Part shown: positions 26,518-35,473 of the stretch, piece by piece | Layout: each line of letters begins with the position of its first letter | Numbering within the stretch: position 1 is the stretch's first letter | Source: Sphingomonadales bacterium | Lineage (GTDB): Bacteria; Pseudomonadota; Alphaproteobacteria; Sphingomonadales; Sphingomonadaceae | Length of the DNA: 64,000 bases | Direction of reading: 5' to 3' | Assembly: GCA_004173185.1 (NCBI GenBank) | Contig: SEFZ01000016.1 | Location: 1-64,000, forward strand | Program-made: the position numbers and the translations under genes | The notes under the pieces: generated by a model | Databases searched by the model: none | Told to the model about the DNA's origin: nothing | What the model saw: the letters and a program-made list of their open reading frames with translations, nothing else

Positions 26518-27522
26518 TTAAGCTGCGATGTCACCTGCCAGCACGATTTCGCTAACATAGCGCCGTCCAGCCTTTCGCCCCAGATGCACGAAGATATCCA
26601 CGGTCGTTCGAACATAGTGGCGCACATCTTCTCGATTGAGCGAGGTGCCCGCTTGAAGCGCCAGCAACACGATCTGCTCGATCGCCCGGGTCGCGCTGTC
26701 GGCGTGGACGGTCGTCATCGAACCCGGATGCCCGGTATTGATCGCCCGCAGAAAGGTGAATGCCTCCTCCCCGCGCAACTCGCCCAATATGATCCGGTCG
26801 GGCCGCATGCGCAGCGAAGCTCCCAGCAGGTCGCTTGTGCTGACCAGGCTTTCCCCCAGCCTGCTGCGCGTTGCCACAAGGCCAACGGCGTTGCTGTGCC
26901 GCATATGGAGTTCCGGCGTATCCTCTATCAGGATCAAGCGCTCCCCGTCCGGAATTTCCCGGATCAACGCGTTCAGAAACGTGGTCTTGCCGCTCGATGT
27001 GCCGCCCGACACCAGGATGTTCTTGCGCGCGCCCACCGCAACGGCGAGCATCTCCGCAAGTTTGCGTTCGTCCCGCAACACCGCGAGTTGCCGGTCGACG
27101 TCTGAGGTGACGCCTTGCCCGATAGAGGTATCGGCGAACGCATCGACCGAGACATAATCCCGCAGACTGAGATCCGGCGACACATGTTTGCGGATTGCCA
27201 GCGCAAGCGGGCCGCGCGTCGCCGGCGGGGCTATGATCTGTATCCGCGCCCCATCGGGCAGGGTCGCCGACAGCAACGGATGCTCACGGCTGATGCCCTG
27301 ATGCGCTGTTGCGGCGATTTGCCGCGCAAGCCGCGCCAGCGTTGCTTCGTCCAGCGCTGGCGCATCATGCTGCTCGATGGCGCCGCCAATGGTTTCGATC
27401 CACAACTCGCCGGGCCGGTTGACGTAGATATCGGTCACGTCGGGCCGGCTCAGCATCCCTGCCAGCGGCGCAAGATAGCTGTGTAGATAGACTGCCTCGT
27501 CACTCCGCAAAGCCGGATTCAC
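26518..27522 (-). CDS. virB11: Type IV secretion ATPase VirB11
   Basis: 334 residues. Hexameric traffic ATPase on the inner face of the secretion channel. Walker A GGTSSGKT at residues 173-180, the Asp box LILIEDTPEL, Walker B region RIILGELRGEE, and the His box GHPGSMTTVHAD are all intact. The N-terminal domain carries DIYVNRPGELWIE. It is the last gene of the minus-strand virB run and overlaps virB10 by four bases. The RTX gene ends 38 bp away on the other strand. Confidence 0.95.
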   Translation of the reverse strand: MNPALRSDEAVYLHSYLAPLAGMLSRPDVTDIYVNRPGELWIETIGGAIEQHDAPALDEATLARLARQIAATAHQGISREHPLLSATLPDGARIQIIAPPATRGPLALAIRKHVSPDLSLRDYVSVDAFADTSIGQGVTSDVDRQLAVLRDERKLAEMLAVAVGARKNILVSGGTSSGKTTFLNALIREIPDGERLILIEDTPELHMRHSNAVGLVATRSRLGESLVSTSDLLGASLRMRPDRIILGELRGEEAFTFLRAINTGHPGSMTTVHADSATRAIEQIVLLALQAGTSLNREDVRHYVRTTVDIFVHLGRKAGRRYVSEIVLAGDIAA

Positions 27523-28646
27523 TTCCGCGCTTCCGCGCTGGTAAAGTCGAGATCGCGGGCAACGAATACGCTAATGCTGCGGCCTTGCGGCACGGTCAAA
27601 GTCGGAGTCGGCTGCCGCTGTTGAACGACCGGGGCGATGCTGTTCTGCAGCGTTCCCGGAAGTGCGACGACCACCGTACCGTTGCCCAAACGCGCCGATG
27701 CCAGGTTGACCCCGATATCCAGCGCGGATTGCAGTATACCGCCCGCGAAGCGTTCGAAGAAATGACTGTTTACCCCCGCCTTGATTCCGCCTCGCCCAAG
27801 CGTATCGGCGGCCGGCGATCCGATCGCTATCGTAACGCCGTCAGGGCGGATCAGGCGCGTCCAGTTGACCAGGGCGCGGTTCTGCCCCGACTCGACCTGG
27901 CTGCTATACTCGCCGATGAGCCTGCTGCCGCGTGGGATCAGAACCCGCGCACCATCGAATCCATAGACGTCGCGTGAGACGATGGCGCGGGCGAATCCCG
28001 GCCGGGTGGAGTCGAAGGCTGTTTCAAGCACAGCGGGGATCAGCGTTCCCTGCGGCACGGTGGTGGATCGGTTGGCGAACATCCCAGCTCGTGTCCGTCC
28101 GCCCCCCAGGGGCGCACCGCTGGCAGCCGATGCTCCGTCACCTGCACCCCCGCGCGCTGCGACAGCCTGTGAGGGCTCCTCCACTACTGTGGCGGCGCCG
28201 TTGTCGACGACCAGTACCGGCGCCGAGGAACCACGCTGCGCTGCTACGGGAGGCGGTAGCCCAGGCGGCCCCGGTTGCGGGATGTAGACGATCTGCGGCT
28301 GAACCGGCACGGGCTGCACTGGCGGCATTGAGGGCGGACGCACGGGCTCTGCTGCCGGCGCAATCGGCCAAGGTACGCTCTCCGGCGGCGCCACGGGGGG
28401 CACCAGCAAGGGCGGCGGATTTGCGGCAAGCGCCACTTCATCCCCCCGCCGCGCCTTGGTGGCCGGTGATTGCGCCTGGCGATTATTCTCGAGGACGAAG
28501 AACAATATCAGGCCCGAGGCGACTGCGATCAGGACGAGTGCCAGTCCCGAAAGCCCCGCTCGCGGCAAAGCAACGGCCGGCGATACGCCACGCTCCGCCA
28601 AAACCGACAGGCGCGGATCGCTTTCATGCCCGACCGACGGCATCAT
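27519..28646 (-). CDS. virB10: Type IV secretion protein VirB10
   Basis: 375 residues. VirB10 spans from the inner membrane to the outer-membrane core complex. One transmembrane helix (about residues 30-52), then a long Pro-rich periplasmic linker (about 85-150), and the conserved C-terminal beta-barrel domain (about 195-360) with LIPAVLETAFDSTRPGFARAI, VLIPRGSRLIGEYSS, and FAGGILQSA parts. Overlaps virB9 and virB11 by four bases each. Complete by length. Confidence 0.93.
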   Translation of the reverse strand: MMPSVGHESDPRLSVLAERGVSPAVALPRAGLSGLALVLIAVASGLILFFVLENNRQAQSPATKARRGDEVALAANPPPLLVPPVAPPESVPWPIAPAAEPVRPPSMPPVQPVPVQPQIVYIPQPGPPGLPPPVAAQRGSSAPVLVVDNGAATVVEEPSQAVAARGGAGDGASAASGAPLGGGRTRAGMFANRSTTVPQGTLIPAVLETAFDSTRPGFARAIVSRDVYGFDGARVLIPRGSRLIGEYSSQVESGQNRALVNWTRLIRPDGVTIAIGSPAADTLGRGGIKAGVNSHFFERFAGGILQSALDIGVNLASARLGNGTVVVALPGTLQNSIAPVVQQRQPTPTLTVPQGRSISVFVARDLDFTSAEARK

Positions 28647-29335
28647 CCATCACCTTGTTCGAGCCGCGTCGCACGCGCTCGCTGGCGGTCAATGCGGAAG
28701 ACCAGGCGGGACGCCACGCTGTCGATGACAAAGACATCGTCACGCATCATTCCATTGACGAGTACCTCGCGCCCGCGCGCGTCCACCATATAGACCGCCG
28801 GCAATTCGCGATCCGCCGCCCATTCGATATAGGTGCGCTGGCCGTCATCGCTGATACGCTCGGGCCGAAGCGATTTCGCTCCACTGAGCTTATACCGGCC
28901 GGCCATTTCGGGCAGCGGTTGCTGCTCGGGCGTAGCCGTTACCGGGTATCGGAACTGGACCGTGTAGGCCATGCTGCTCGATGGCCCGCCGAGCGGCTGC
29001 AAATCGAACACATATAGTCTGGCGCTGGTCACCACGGTCATATTCGTGGCAACACCCGGCTGCAGCAGCTTTACGAACAGATGCGCCCCCGCCCTACTGG
29101 CAGTCACCTGCCAGGCACCACTGTCCCCTACCCCGACGCTTTCGATCCGTTCGTCGGCGGCCAGTTCGATCGTTACCTGATAGCCCGGTGCTCCCTGGAT
29201 CAGGAAAACCTGATTGGGCTGATATTCGATCGTCTGAATGCGCGCATCGCCCGCGCCGGGCTGCGGCATCACCTGCGCACGAACCGGTTCTGCGGATAGC
29301 AGCGCTATCGCAAGCGCAATGCCGCGCACGATCAC
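28643..29335 (-). CDS. virB9: Type IV secretion protein VirB9
   Basis: 230 residues with an N-terminal signal peptide ending near VRAQ. VirB9 is the outer part of the core complex. The family blocks are seen: RIQTIEYQPNQVFLIQGAPG near the start, noted here by IQTIEY and NQVFLI, a middle linker, and the C-terminal domain with YKLSGAKSLRPERISDDGQRTYIEW (parts), PAVYMVD and VNGMMRDDVFVID. The C-terminal domain normally pairs with the lipoprotein VirB7, but no virB7 gene is adjacent. Confidence 0.92.
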   Translation of the reverse strand: MIVRGIALAIALLSAEPVRAQVMPQPGAGDARIQTIEYQPNQVFLIQGAPGYQVTIELAADERIESVGVGDSGAWQVTASRAGAHLFVKLLQPGVATNMTVVTSARLYVFDLQPLGGPSSSMAYTVQFRYPVTATPEQQPLPEMAGRYKLSGAKSLRPERISDDGQRTYIEWAADRELPAVYMVDARGREVLVNGMMRDDVFVIDSVASRLVFRIDRQRARATRLEQGDG

Positions 29336-30132
29336 AATTCAACCTGTGGCGCCGGACTCGCGACAGTCGGGCTCGGTCGCGGGATGGGCAGCGCGCGCGG
29401 CGTAATCAGCAGCCGATCCGGTTCGGTCGTGGCTTGCGGCTCGGGTGCCGCCGGCAGCGCTTCGGCATCGCGGCGATAATGCACGATCTGGAAACCCAGG
29501 GGGTTCAGGTACCGGTCTTCCGCCCGCATGGGCTCACCCGAATAGCGATAGCGGATGATCGAGACCCATGCGCGGGGAGGTTGCGCCTGGCCGCCGGCAT
29601 CGCGGCGAACCGTCTCGAACCGCACCATTGCAGTATCCTGGCCAACCGACGACACGCTCTTGACGCGCGTTTCTATGGTCGTCGTGCGCGGATAGAGAAC
29701 CAGTGGGCTATCGGGATTGGAGACCGGCATATAAGCGAGGTAATCCGACCGAGCCGTCGCAGCGGACCACAAAGCGACCTTGCGATAATCCTTGTCGAGC
29801 GCGTTGATGTCAAAGCTCTCGCGGGCGATGACATATTGCACCAGGAACGACTGGGTGAGTGCGGTATCCGCGCTGATCTGTTCCGGTTGGAGCGGCTTGA
29901 GCAATTGCACGAAACCAGTCTGGCGATCGACCATCAACGTATAGGGCTCGACCGTCTTGAGCGGCGTCAATAGCATCAAGGCAAATGCCTCGCATACCGC
30001 CACGACTGCGGCCGCACCCGCCACTATCCAGGCGACCCGGCGCGAGCGGCGCAGCGAGCCCTGTCGATCCTTCGTCCAGCTTTCGCCTTCCGCATAATAG
30101 CTATTCAGGGTTTCGCGCGATTGCTCGTTCAT
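29332..30132 (-). CDS. virB8: Type IV secretion protein VirB8
   Basis: 266 residues. Bitopic inner-membrane assembly factor: cytosolic N-terminus including YYAEGESWTKD, one transmembrane helix (about residues 33-54), then a periplasmic NTF2-like domain with TGFVQLLKPL, ALTQSFLVQYVIARESFD, and YRYSGEPMRAEDRYLNPLGFQ segments. The C-terminus is extended by about 40 residues rich in Pro and Ala (after about residue 225), longer than usual. Overlaps virB9 and virB6 by four bases. Confidence 0.92.
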   Translation of the reverse strand: MNEQSRETLNSYYAEGESWTKDRQGSLRRSRRVAWIVAGAAAVVAVCEAFALMLLTPLKTVEPYTLMVDRQTGFVQLLKPLQPEQISADTALTQSFLVQYVIARESFDINALDKDYRKVALWSAATARSDYLAYMPVSNPDSPLVLYPRTTTIETRVKSVSSVGQDTAMVRFETVRRDAGGQAQPPRAWVSIIRYRYSGEPMRAEDRYLNPLGFQIVHYRRDAEALPAAPEPQATTEPDRLLITPRALPIPRPSPTVASPAPQVEL

Positions 30133-31349
30133 CGGGCACGATCCCTGCGCGCGGCGCTCGCGGAGATTCGCGTGCCCGTCCGCCGGAACCGCTGACCGAG
30201 CGGCACGCTTGCGACTGCTATCGCCGTGCTGGCAGGCACGGGCGTCGATCCGGTCGCGTGGGCTCTGGCTGCACCAGCGATCACGATATTACCGCGTATT
30301 TCCTCGCGGCGCTGTGTGGCGACAACGGCGTCGGCAATTGCGGCTGCTCTCGAGCGGCTGTCCGAAGGCACACCGGCAGGTTCGCGCCGATCAATCCCAG
30401 CGGGGAGACCGCCAGCGCTTTGATAACGCAGGTCGCCTTGATGGCGGGGCCAGGAAATCGGCAGGTTCAAGCCCATCATGACCTTCATGCTAAGGAAAAT
30501 GATCCCCGCTAATACGAGATCGAAGATCAGGATCGCCGCCAGCAGAGGCGCGGGAACGCCCGCGATACCCTGATTCGAAAAACGCTGGGTAAGTAAATCG
30601 ACCAACCAGGGCTCGAGCAGCAGCAATTCGCTGCCTAGCACGATTGTTATCCCGATCGATGCAAGCGCCGTTCCGGCGAGGATGCGCAGCCAGCCCGCGA
30701 ACAGGCCCCTCGTCCCTTCAAACAGCAAGAACGCAATGAACAACGGTCCCAGCGCCAACAGTAACCCGGCGGCAAGCCGAACCAGCGCGAATGCCGCCAC
30801 CGTACCAACCAGGAATGCCACACGGGCACCCCCGATTGCGAACTCGTCGAACCCGGTGAAAACTCTCTGCGACGCACGCAAGGGCTCTGTTCCCGGCTCG
30901 GGCTGCGTAATCCCACCGGTGCCTAACGCTGCCAGTCGATCGATCATCTGATCGACACCGTCGAGACGCACAGCCAGTCCGCCGCCAGCCCCTGGCAGAT
31001 CGGCCCCGCGCCCGATCTGGCTCGTCAGCTCGGCAGGGCCACTCAAAATTACTTGATAAACCAGCGTTCGATAGACCGGCCAATTCATGGCGAGCGTCAA
31101 TACGACCCCAATCTTGACCATCGCCATCACGCCATCGCGCACGCCGGGCGTATGGCCCATCAGCATGCGATAGCCGAACCCGGCCACGAAAAGAACCAAC
31201 ATGGCTGTCAGCACCTGCGAGACGGTCGAGCCCGGTGCCGCCAGTGTCATATAGCCCTGCGTGCCGATCGTCTGCGCCTGACAATCGACGAAGTCGAGCA
31301 GCCCCTTCAGGAACCCGTCGCCGGCGACATATGCTCGGCATACCATCAT
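30129..31349 (-). CDS. virB6: Type IV secretion protein VirB6
   Basis: 406 residues. Polytopic inner-membrane component (TrbL/VirB6 family) with about six to seven hydrophobic segments between residues 40 and 290. Conserved-looking parts are GYRMLMGHTPG, VKIGVVLTLAMNWPVY and LALGPLFIAFLLFEGTRGLF. The last ~110 residues are hydrophilic, Arg/Ala-rich and low in conservation. It overlaps virB4 (upstream) and virB8 (downstream) by four bases, which leaves no room for virB5 or virB7. Confidence 0.9.
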   Translation of the reverse strand: MMVCRAYVAGDGFLKGLLDFVDCQAQTIGTQGYMTLAAPGSTVSQVLTAMLVLFVAGFGYRMLMGHTPGVRDGVMAMVKIGVVLTLAMNWPVYRTLVYQVILSGPAELTSQIGRGADLPGAGGGLAVRLDGVDQMIDRLAALGTGGITQPEPGTEPLRASQRVFTGFDEFAIGGARVAFLVGTVAAFALVRLAAGLLLALGPLFIAFLLFEGTRGLFAGWLRILAGTALASIGITIVLGSELLLLEPWLVDLLTQRFSNQGIAGVPAPLLAAILIFDLVLAGIIFLSMKVMMGLNLPISWPRHQGDLRYQSAGGLPAGIDRREPAGVPSDSRSRAAAIADAVVATQRREEIRGNIVIAGAARAHATGSTPVPASTAIAVASVPLGQRFRRTGTRISASAARRDRAR

Positions 31350-33730
31350 GCGCGCTCCAGCAACGAAGGGAGCCAGTCGGCGGGATCATCGCCCCTTTCG
31401 GCACGGATTTCGTCGAGCAGGCGCACCGTGCGCTCACGGCCAGAAAGGATCGTCAGCAAGTCACGTTCGCCGCTAAGGTCGAGACGCGCGACCACGCTCT
31501 CATCGCCATGCCGGATCAGAAAGCAATGCGCACTGTCGGGCAGCGTCCGCACGAGATCATATTCATGCGCGGTAAGACCGAAGCCGCCCATATAATCTTC
31601 CGCCCGCGCTTTGGGATTGGCCATGAAGATCTGGGTGGCCGCCTGCTCGATGATCGCGCTCGAAATGCGGCTTTCCAGCGCATCTTGCGCGCTCTGCGTC
31701 GCAAACCCGACGATACCGTTACGTTTCCGGATCGTTTTTTCCCAATCCTTGATCCGCCGGACGAAGACCTCGTCGTCGAGCGCTTTCCATCCCTCGTCCA
31801 CCACAATGATTGCGGCGGTGCCGTCCAGCCGCTCCTCGACCCGGTGGAACAGATACATCATCGCCGGCGTCCGCATCGTGGGATCATCGAGTATCTGCGT
31901 CATGTCGAACCCGACTGACTCCGCGGCCATATCTATAAGATCGGCTTCATTGTCGAACAGCCAGGCGCGCTCGCCTTCTCCCCACCAGGGGCGAAGGCGC
32001 GACCACAGGTCGCCTGCATGTGGTCTGTGCGCGCCTCGGAACAGTTCGACGAGATGACGCAACCGGCGATGCTCGACGGGTTGCGCAAAATTAGCATCGA
32101 CAGCGTCCTTGATCTGCGCGGTCTCCTCGACATCAGCGCCGTCCGCCAGACGCGCCAGCCAGTCGATCAGGAATTGCCGGTTGCCCGGCGTGTTAGCCAA
32201 TTGCAGAGGATTGAGCCCCGACGCGGTATCCGATCGCAGGACATCGTAACGTCCGCCGATCGCCCGGATGAACAGCTCCGCTCCACGGTCCTTGTCGAAG
32301 AAGATGATCCTGGGCGCGAACTTGCGTGCCTGCGCCAGCAGGAAGTTGAGCACGACGGTTTTTCCCGAGCCCGAAGGACCGATCACGCTGAAGTTGCCGA
32401 GATCGCCGTGATGGAAGTTGAAATAATACGGCCCGGCCGCAGTGGTTTCGAGCAAGGTGACGGCATCGCCCCAATGATTGCCGGTGGCGCGGCCCTGCGG
32501 AAAATTATGCCCGCTGGCCAAACCTGCGAAATTGCTGGTCGAAACCAGCCCACGGCGCGCGATATATTTGAAGTTTCCCGGAAACTGCGCCCAGAATGCA
32601 GGCTCCAGCGCAATCTCCTCGCGTACCGAGATGATCCCCAGATCGGCCAGCGTGGCCTGTACTTCCGCGACGCCGGCATCCACGTCTCCCGGCGTCGCCC
32701 CGCGCACCGCAATCGTCATATGATGTTCGCCAAACCCGGCGCGTCCGGCCGCCACATCGTCCTTCGCATTGCCAAGGTCGGCACGCAGGCTCATCGCCTC
32801 GTCCTCGGCAGACCGCATGCGACGTAAGACCAGGTTCATTCGGCCCAGCGCCGCCTGGCGCTCGACGAAGCCGAACGACTGCGAGATCGTTAACTCGAAC
32901 GGCAGGCGCATCAGCTCATCGAACATTCCGGCATTGGTCTGTCCGGGATAATCCTTGATCGACACGATCCCGATGAAGTCGCGCTGCATCGCCCCGGCCG
33001 GCCCGAGCTCCACCGTCTCCTGACCAAAGCTTACGCGGCGATAAGGAAGATAGCCGGCCAGTTCCTGAGTTGGCAGCAGCACCGGGCGCATTTCGCCGTT
33101 GTAAAGGCTCGAATGAAACTCCAGCGGCTCCGAGAATAGCCCGTGCGGTTTCTCGTAAACGCCAAGGAGCCTTGGCGAATAGCTCCCGAGCGATGCCATA
33201 AGCGCCTCACGGGCGGCATCAAGCTTGCGCAGGCTATTCGCGTCGGTGTCGTTAACCATGCCAGATCGGCTCATGGCCTCCCGAATCCGGTCGAACACAC
33301 CGATGCGCCCCTGCAGCGGGCGCCTGATCAGCGTCAGAAACAAGTCGTTCACGTAAAGCTGTTTGTTCGCCAGCCGCGCATGCCAGGCCTCATCAAGGCG
33401 CCGCGAGAAATCGTCGCGATGATCGCCCTGCAGATCGGCTTCGATCCGCCGCCGGACTATATGGTGATACAAGGCGAACCGCGACGATCCGATCGCCTGC
33501 AGCATCGCGTCGCGCAGGCGCTTGCGATAGTTCAGCTCTTCGGTGTCGGCGGTTTCGAACAACAGGCCACGCAAGTGGATGGTCTGCATCAACAACCCGT
33601 CCCGCGTCTCGATGGTGTAGTCATCAACATGACGAGCATAAGGCAAGTGCTTGCCGACAAGCTCTTCGCGCTCAATCACGCGCCGATCACGCGAAAAAGC
33701 CGGGCGGATCAGGGCCGGTACGAATTGCAT
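31346..33730 (-). CDS. virB4: Type IV secretion ATPase VirB4
   Basis: 794 residues from the ATG at 33730; the frame is open 28 more codons upstream but that overlaps virB3 fully. VirB4 powers pilus and channel assembly. The start contains REELVGKHLPYARHVDD and ETRDGLLMQTIHLRG, typical VirB4. Walker A GPSGSGKT lies near residue 452 and the Walker B region IIVVDEGWKALDD near residue 640. Late block MANPKARAEDY and the final LSGRE are as expected. It overlaps the virB3 end by 22 bp. Confidence 0.93.
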   Translation of the reverse strand: MQFVPALIRPAFSRDRRVIEREELVGKHLPYARHVDDYTIETRDGLLMQTIHLRGLLFETADTEELNYRKRLRDAMLQAIGSSRFALYHHIVRRRIEADLQGDHRDDFSRRLDEAWHARLANKQLYVNDLFLTLIRRPLQGRIGVFDRIREAMSRSGMVNDTDANSLRKLDAAREALMASLGSYSPRLLGVYEKPHGLFSEPLEFHSSLYNGEMRPVLLPTQELAGYLPYRRVSFGQETVELGPAGAMQRDFIGIVSIKDYPGQTNAGMFDELMRLPFELTISQSFGFVERQAALGRMNLVLRRMRSAEDEAMSLRADLGNAKDDVAAGRAGFGEHHMTIAVRGATPGDVDAGVAEVQATLADLGIISVREEIALEPAFWAQFPGNFKYIARRGLVSTSNFAGLASGHNFPQGRATGNHWGDAVTLLETTAAGPYYFNFHHGDLGNFSVIGPSGSGKTVVLNFLLAQARKFAPRIIFFDKDRGAELFIRAIGGRYDVLRSDTASGLNPLQLANTPGNRQFLIDWLARLADGADVEETAQIKDAVDANFAQPVEHRRLRHLVELFRGAHRPHAGDLWSRLRPWWGEGERAWLFDNEADLIDMAAESVGFDMTQILDDPTMRTPAMMYLFHRVEERLDGTAAIIVVDEGWKALDDEVFVRRIKDWEKTIRKRNGIVGFATQSAQDALESRISSAIIEQAATQIFMANPKARAEDYMGGFGLTAHEYDLVRTLPDSAHCFLIRHGDESVVARLDLSGERDLLTILSGRERTVRLLDEIRAERGDDPADWLPSLLERA

Positions 33731-33993
33731 CGCCAGATCGCATGATTGCGGATGCGGGGACAGCGGCCCACCTTCGTCAACCACAGGTCGAAAAAGCGAG
33801 GCTCCCGCAAACACAGCAACATGCCAACGAGATGAATGAGGATCGCAGCGAGCAATGCCCAGACCGTGCGGAAAATCAGGAAAAGCTCCGTCGCAATCAC
33901 TGCGTTGGCGACGAAATAACTGTAGGTGACGCCCGCAAACATCTGCGGCCGCGTGAGCGCCACGAATACCGTATCGCGCTCCAGTCCGTTCAC
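33709..33993 (-). CDS. virB3: Type IV secretion protein VirB3
   Basis: 94 residues. Small inner-membrane protein that works with VirB4. VirB3 traits: the N-terminal DTVFVALTRPQMFAGV block, a double hydrophobic hairpin (about residues 20-62) and the short DLWLTKV tail motif. Its end overlaps virB4, and its start is four bases after the virB2 stop. Confidence 0.9.
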   Translation of the reverse strand: MNGLERDTVFVALTRPQMFAGVTYSYFVANAVIATELFLIFRTVWALLAAILIHLVGMLLCLREPRFFDLWLTKVGRCPRIRNHAIWRCNSYRP

Positions 33994-33997
33994 CCGA

Positions 33998-34342
33998 TCA
34001 ACTTCCTAAGTTGGCGGCGGATTGTATTCCAGCCACGATGCTGGCGGCGCCGAACAGGATAAAGCAACCAACGATCACGGTGGCGCCATAGCGCCAGTTC
34101 ATCCGGCCAGTGAGCATCAGAAACCCAACCGAGGCAACCGCGATCACTGCGACAACGGTCGCAACAGTGCCCAGCAGGGTTCCCTGAAGCCACCGCACGG
34201 CCGAGACGATCACGCCCGAGCCAGCAGGATCCGCGAGCGAGGATTGTGCATATGCAATCGACGAGTTCAGGATCATCCAAACCGCGATTCCGAGACGGAC
34301 AAGTCCGCTGTCACGACACTGTCTACATATCCCGACAAACAT
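33998..34342 (-). CDS. virB2: Type IV secretion pilin VirB2
   Basis: 114 residues, first gene of the virB run. A long signal peptide ends near SSIAYAQ (about residue 33), followed by a pilin-like body with two hydrophobic helices (about 52-76 and 86-106) joined by a short basic turn TGRMNWRYG, the classical VirB2 hairpin. A ribosome site GAGGGGAG lies nine bases before the ATG. The upstream 150 bp are the likely operon promoter region. Confidence 0.88.
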   Translation of the reverse strand: MFVGICRQCRDSGLVRLGIAVWMILNSSIAYAQSSLADPAGSGVIVSAVRWLQGTLLGTVATVVAVIAVASVGFLMLTGRMNWRYGATVIVGCFILFGAASIVAGIQSAANLGS

Positions 34343-34492
34343 TGTGAGTCGCTCCCCTCAAGATCAATGCCCGGTTGCCCGCGACTTGCCAATAGCTCCT
34401 ACAACTTGCGCGGAACCATCAGGAAATCGGATTCATCACTAAGGATCGCGAAGGGCCGGGCGTCGCTTCGCAGCGGGCACCCGGCACCATCA
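34343..34492. promoter_or_regulatory. Probable promoter region of the virB run
   Basis: 150 bp between virB2 and the beta-helix protein gene, both on the minus strand. It includes the virB2 ribosome site (34352-34358) and less GC-rich bases around 34390-34445. I cannot point to exact -35/-10 boxes. Confidence 0.35.
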
Positions 34493-35473
34493 TTATTGCT
34501 GAGGCACGACCGGAAGGCTGAATGCCCCATCCGCGACAAGATTGCTGTTCAACCGGTTGTTGCCATAGGTGTTGATGAAACCGCCACCCGCGATCGAGAC
34601 GCCGGTTCCGTTGCCGGTTATGGTCGAATTGGTCACCAGCATACGCGCATTGCCACCGTTCAGCCGGAGCCCGAAAGCGGTGTTGTTGTTCACGTTGGAA
34701 TTGGCCAACGTCATTAGAATACCACTGCTGCCAGCCGGATTTTCAATCAGCACGCCGTTGTTCCCGCCGGTGATAAAAACATTCTCTGCCGCCACCACGA
34801 GACCACCGACACCGCCATTATTGGTGGTATCGACCCGAAGATTCTCGCCTGCGTTGTCGAAAAGGTTCACGTTCCGCAAAGCGACCCGTGCGCTCCCGCC
34901 CGGTGCCGACATGATAAGAATTCCACCCCCGGTTGTGCCCGTACCGTTGTTGGCGATGACCGAGTTCGTAACCGTCAGGCGGGTTGCGCCGGTGTTGAAG
35001 AGATTTACCCCCCAGCCATTGGGGAGCGTAGCGTTCGAATTGTGGATGAAGCAATTATCGATCAGCACCGAAGCGGCTTGCAGGATCCGAACGCCGTTGA
35101 GGCCCGGCGAAATCGCGGGTGCACCGTTGATGTCAAGGTTCCGAAGCACAACCTCGCCACCCGGAGCGTTGATGACGATGCCGTTGGTCGAAGAATGCAG
35201 CGTGCCCGCCAAGGTTTCGGAGCAATCGATAACGATCGATTTCGTAATCGTGACCGCTCCATATGCACCATTATCGAGGCAGTTTATCTCGCCACCCGTC
35301 GCGGTCTTGGAAATCGCGCCGGCAAAGGTTTTGCAAGGTGCAGTACGGCTGCACGGGTTGACGTCGTCGCCAACGCCAGAAACCCAGGTTCGCGTCGCCT
35401 GCGCAAACGCTGGCGCTGATGAAAAAACAACCGTACTTGCGAAAGCCAAGAGAAGCTTTTGAATTACGCGCAT
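34493..35473 (-). CDS. Secreted right-handed beta-helix protein
   Basis: 326 residues from the ATG at 35473 with ribosome site GGGAGAG upstream. The signal peptide ends at PAFAQA (about residue 26). The opening WVSGVGDDVNPCSRTAPCKTF is typical of a bacterial family of secreted parallel beta-helix proteins; the paired Cys may form a disulfide. The rest shows repeated short strands with Asn ladders (VIANNGTGTTGGGI, STITGNGTGVSI), the signature of a right-handed parallel beta-helix. No lyase catalytic residues can be named. Role could be binding or processing of polysaccharide outside the cell. It follows no operon partner clearly. Confidence 0.85.
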   Translation of the reverse strand: MRVIQKLLLAFASTVVFSSAPAFAQATRTWVSGVGDDVNPCSRTAPCKTFAGAISKTATGGEINCLDNGAYGAVTITKSIVIDCSETLAGTLHSSTNGIVINAPGGEVVLRNLDINGAPAISPGLNGVRILQAASVLIDNCFIHNSNATLPNGWGVNLFNTGATRLTVTNSVIANNGTGTTGGGILIMSAPGGSARVALRNVNLFDNAGENLRVDTTNNGGVGGLVVAAENVFITGGNNGVLIENPAGSSGILMTLANSNVNNNTAFGLRLNGGNARMLVTNSTITGNGTGVSIAGGGFINTYGNNRLNSNLVADGAFSLPVVPQQ

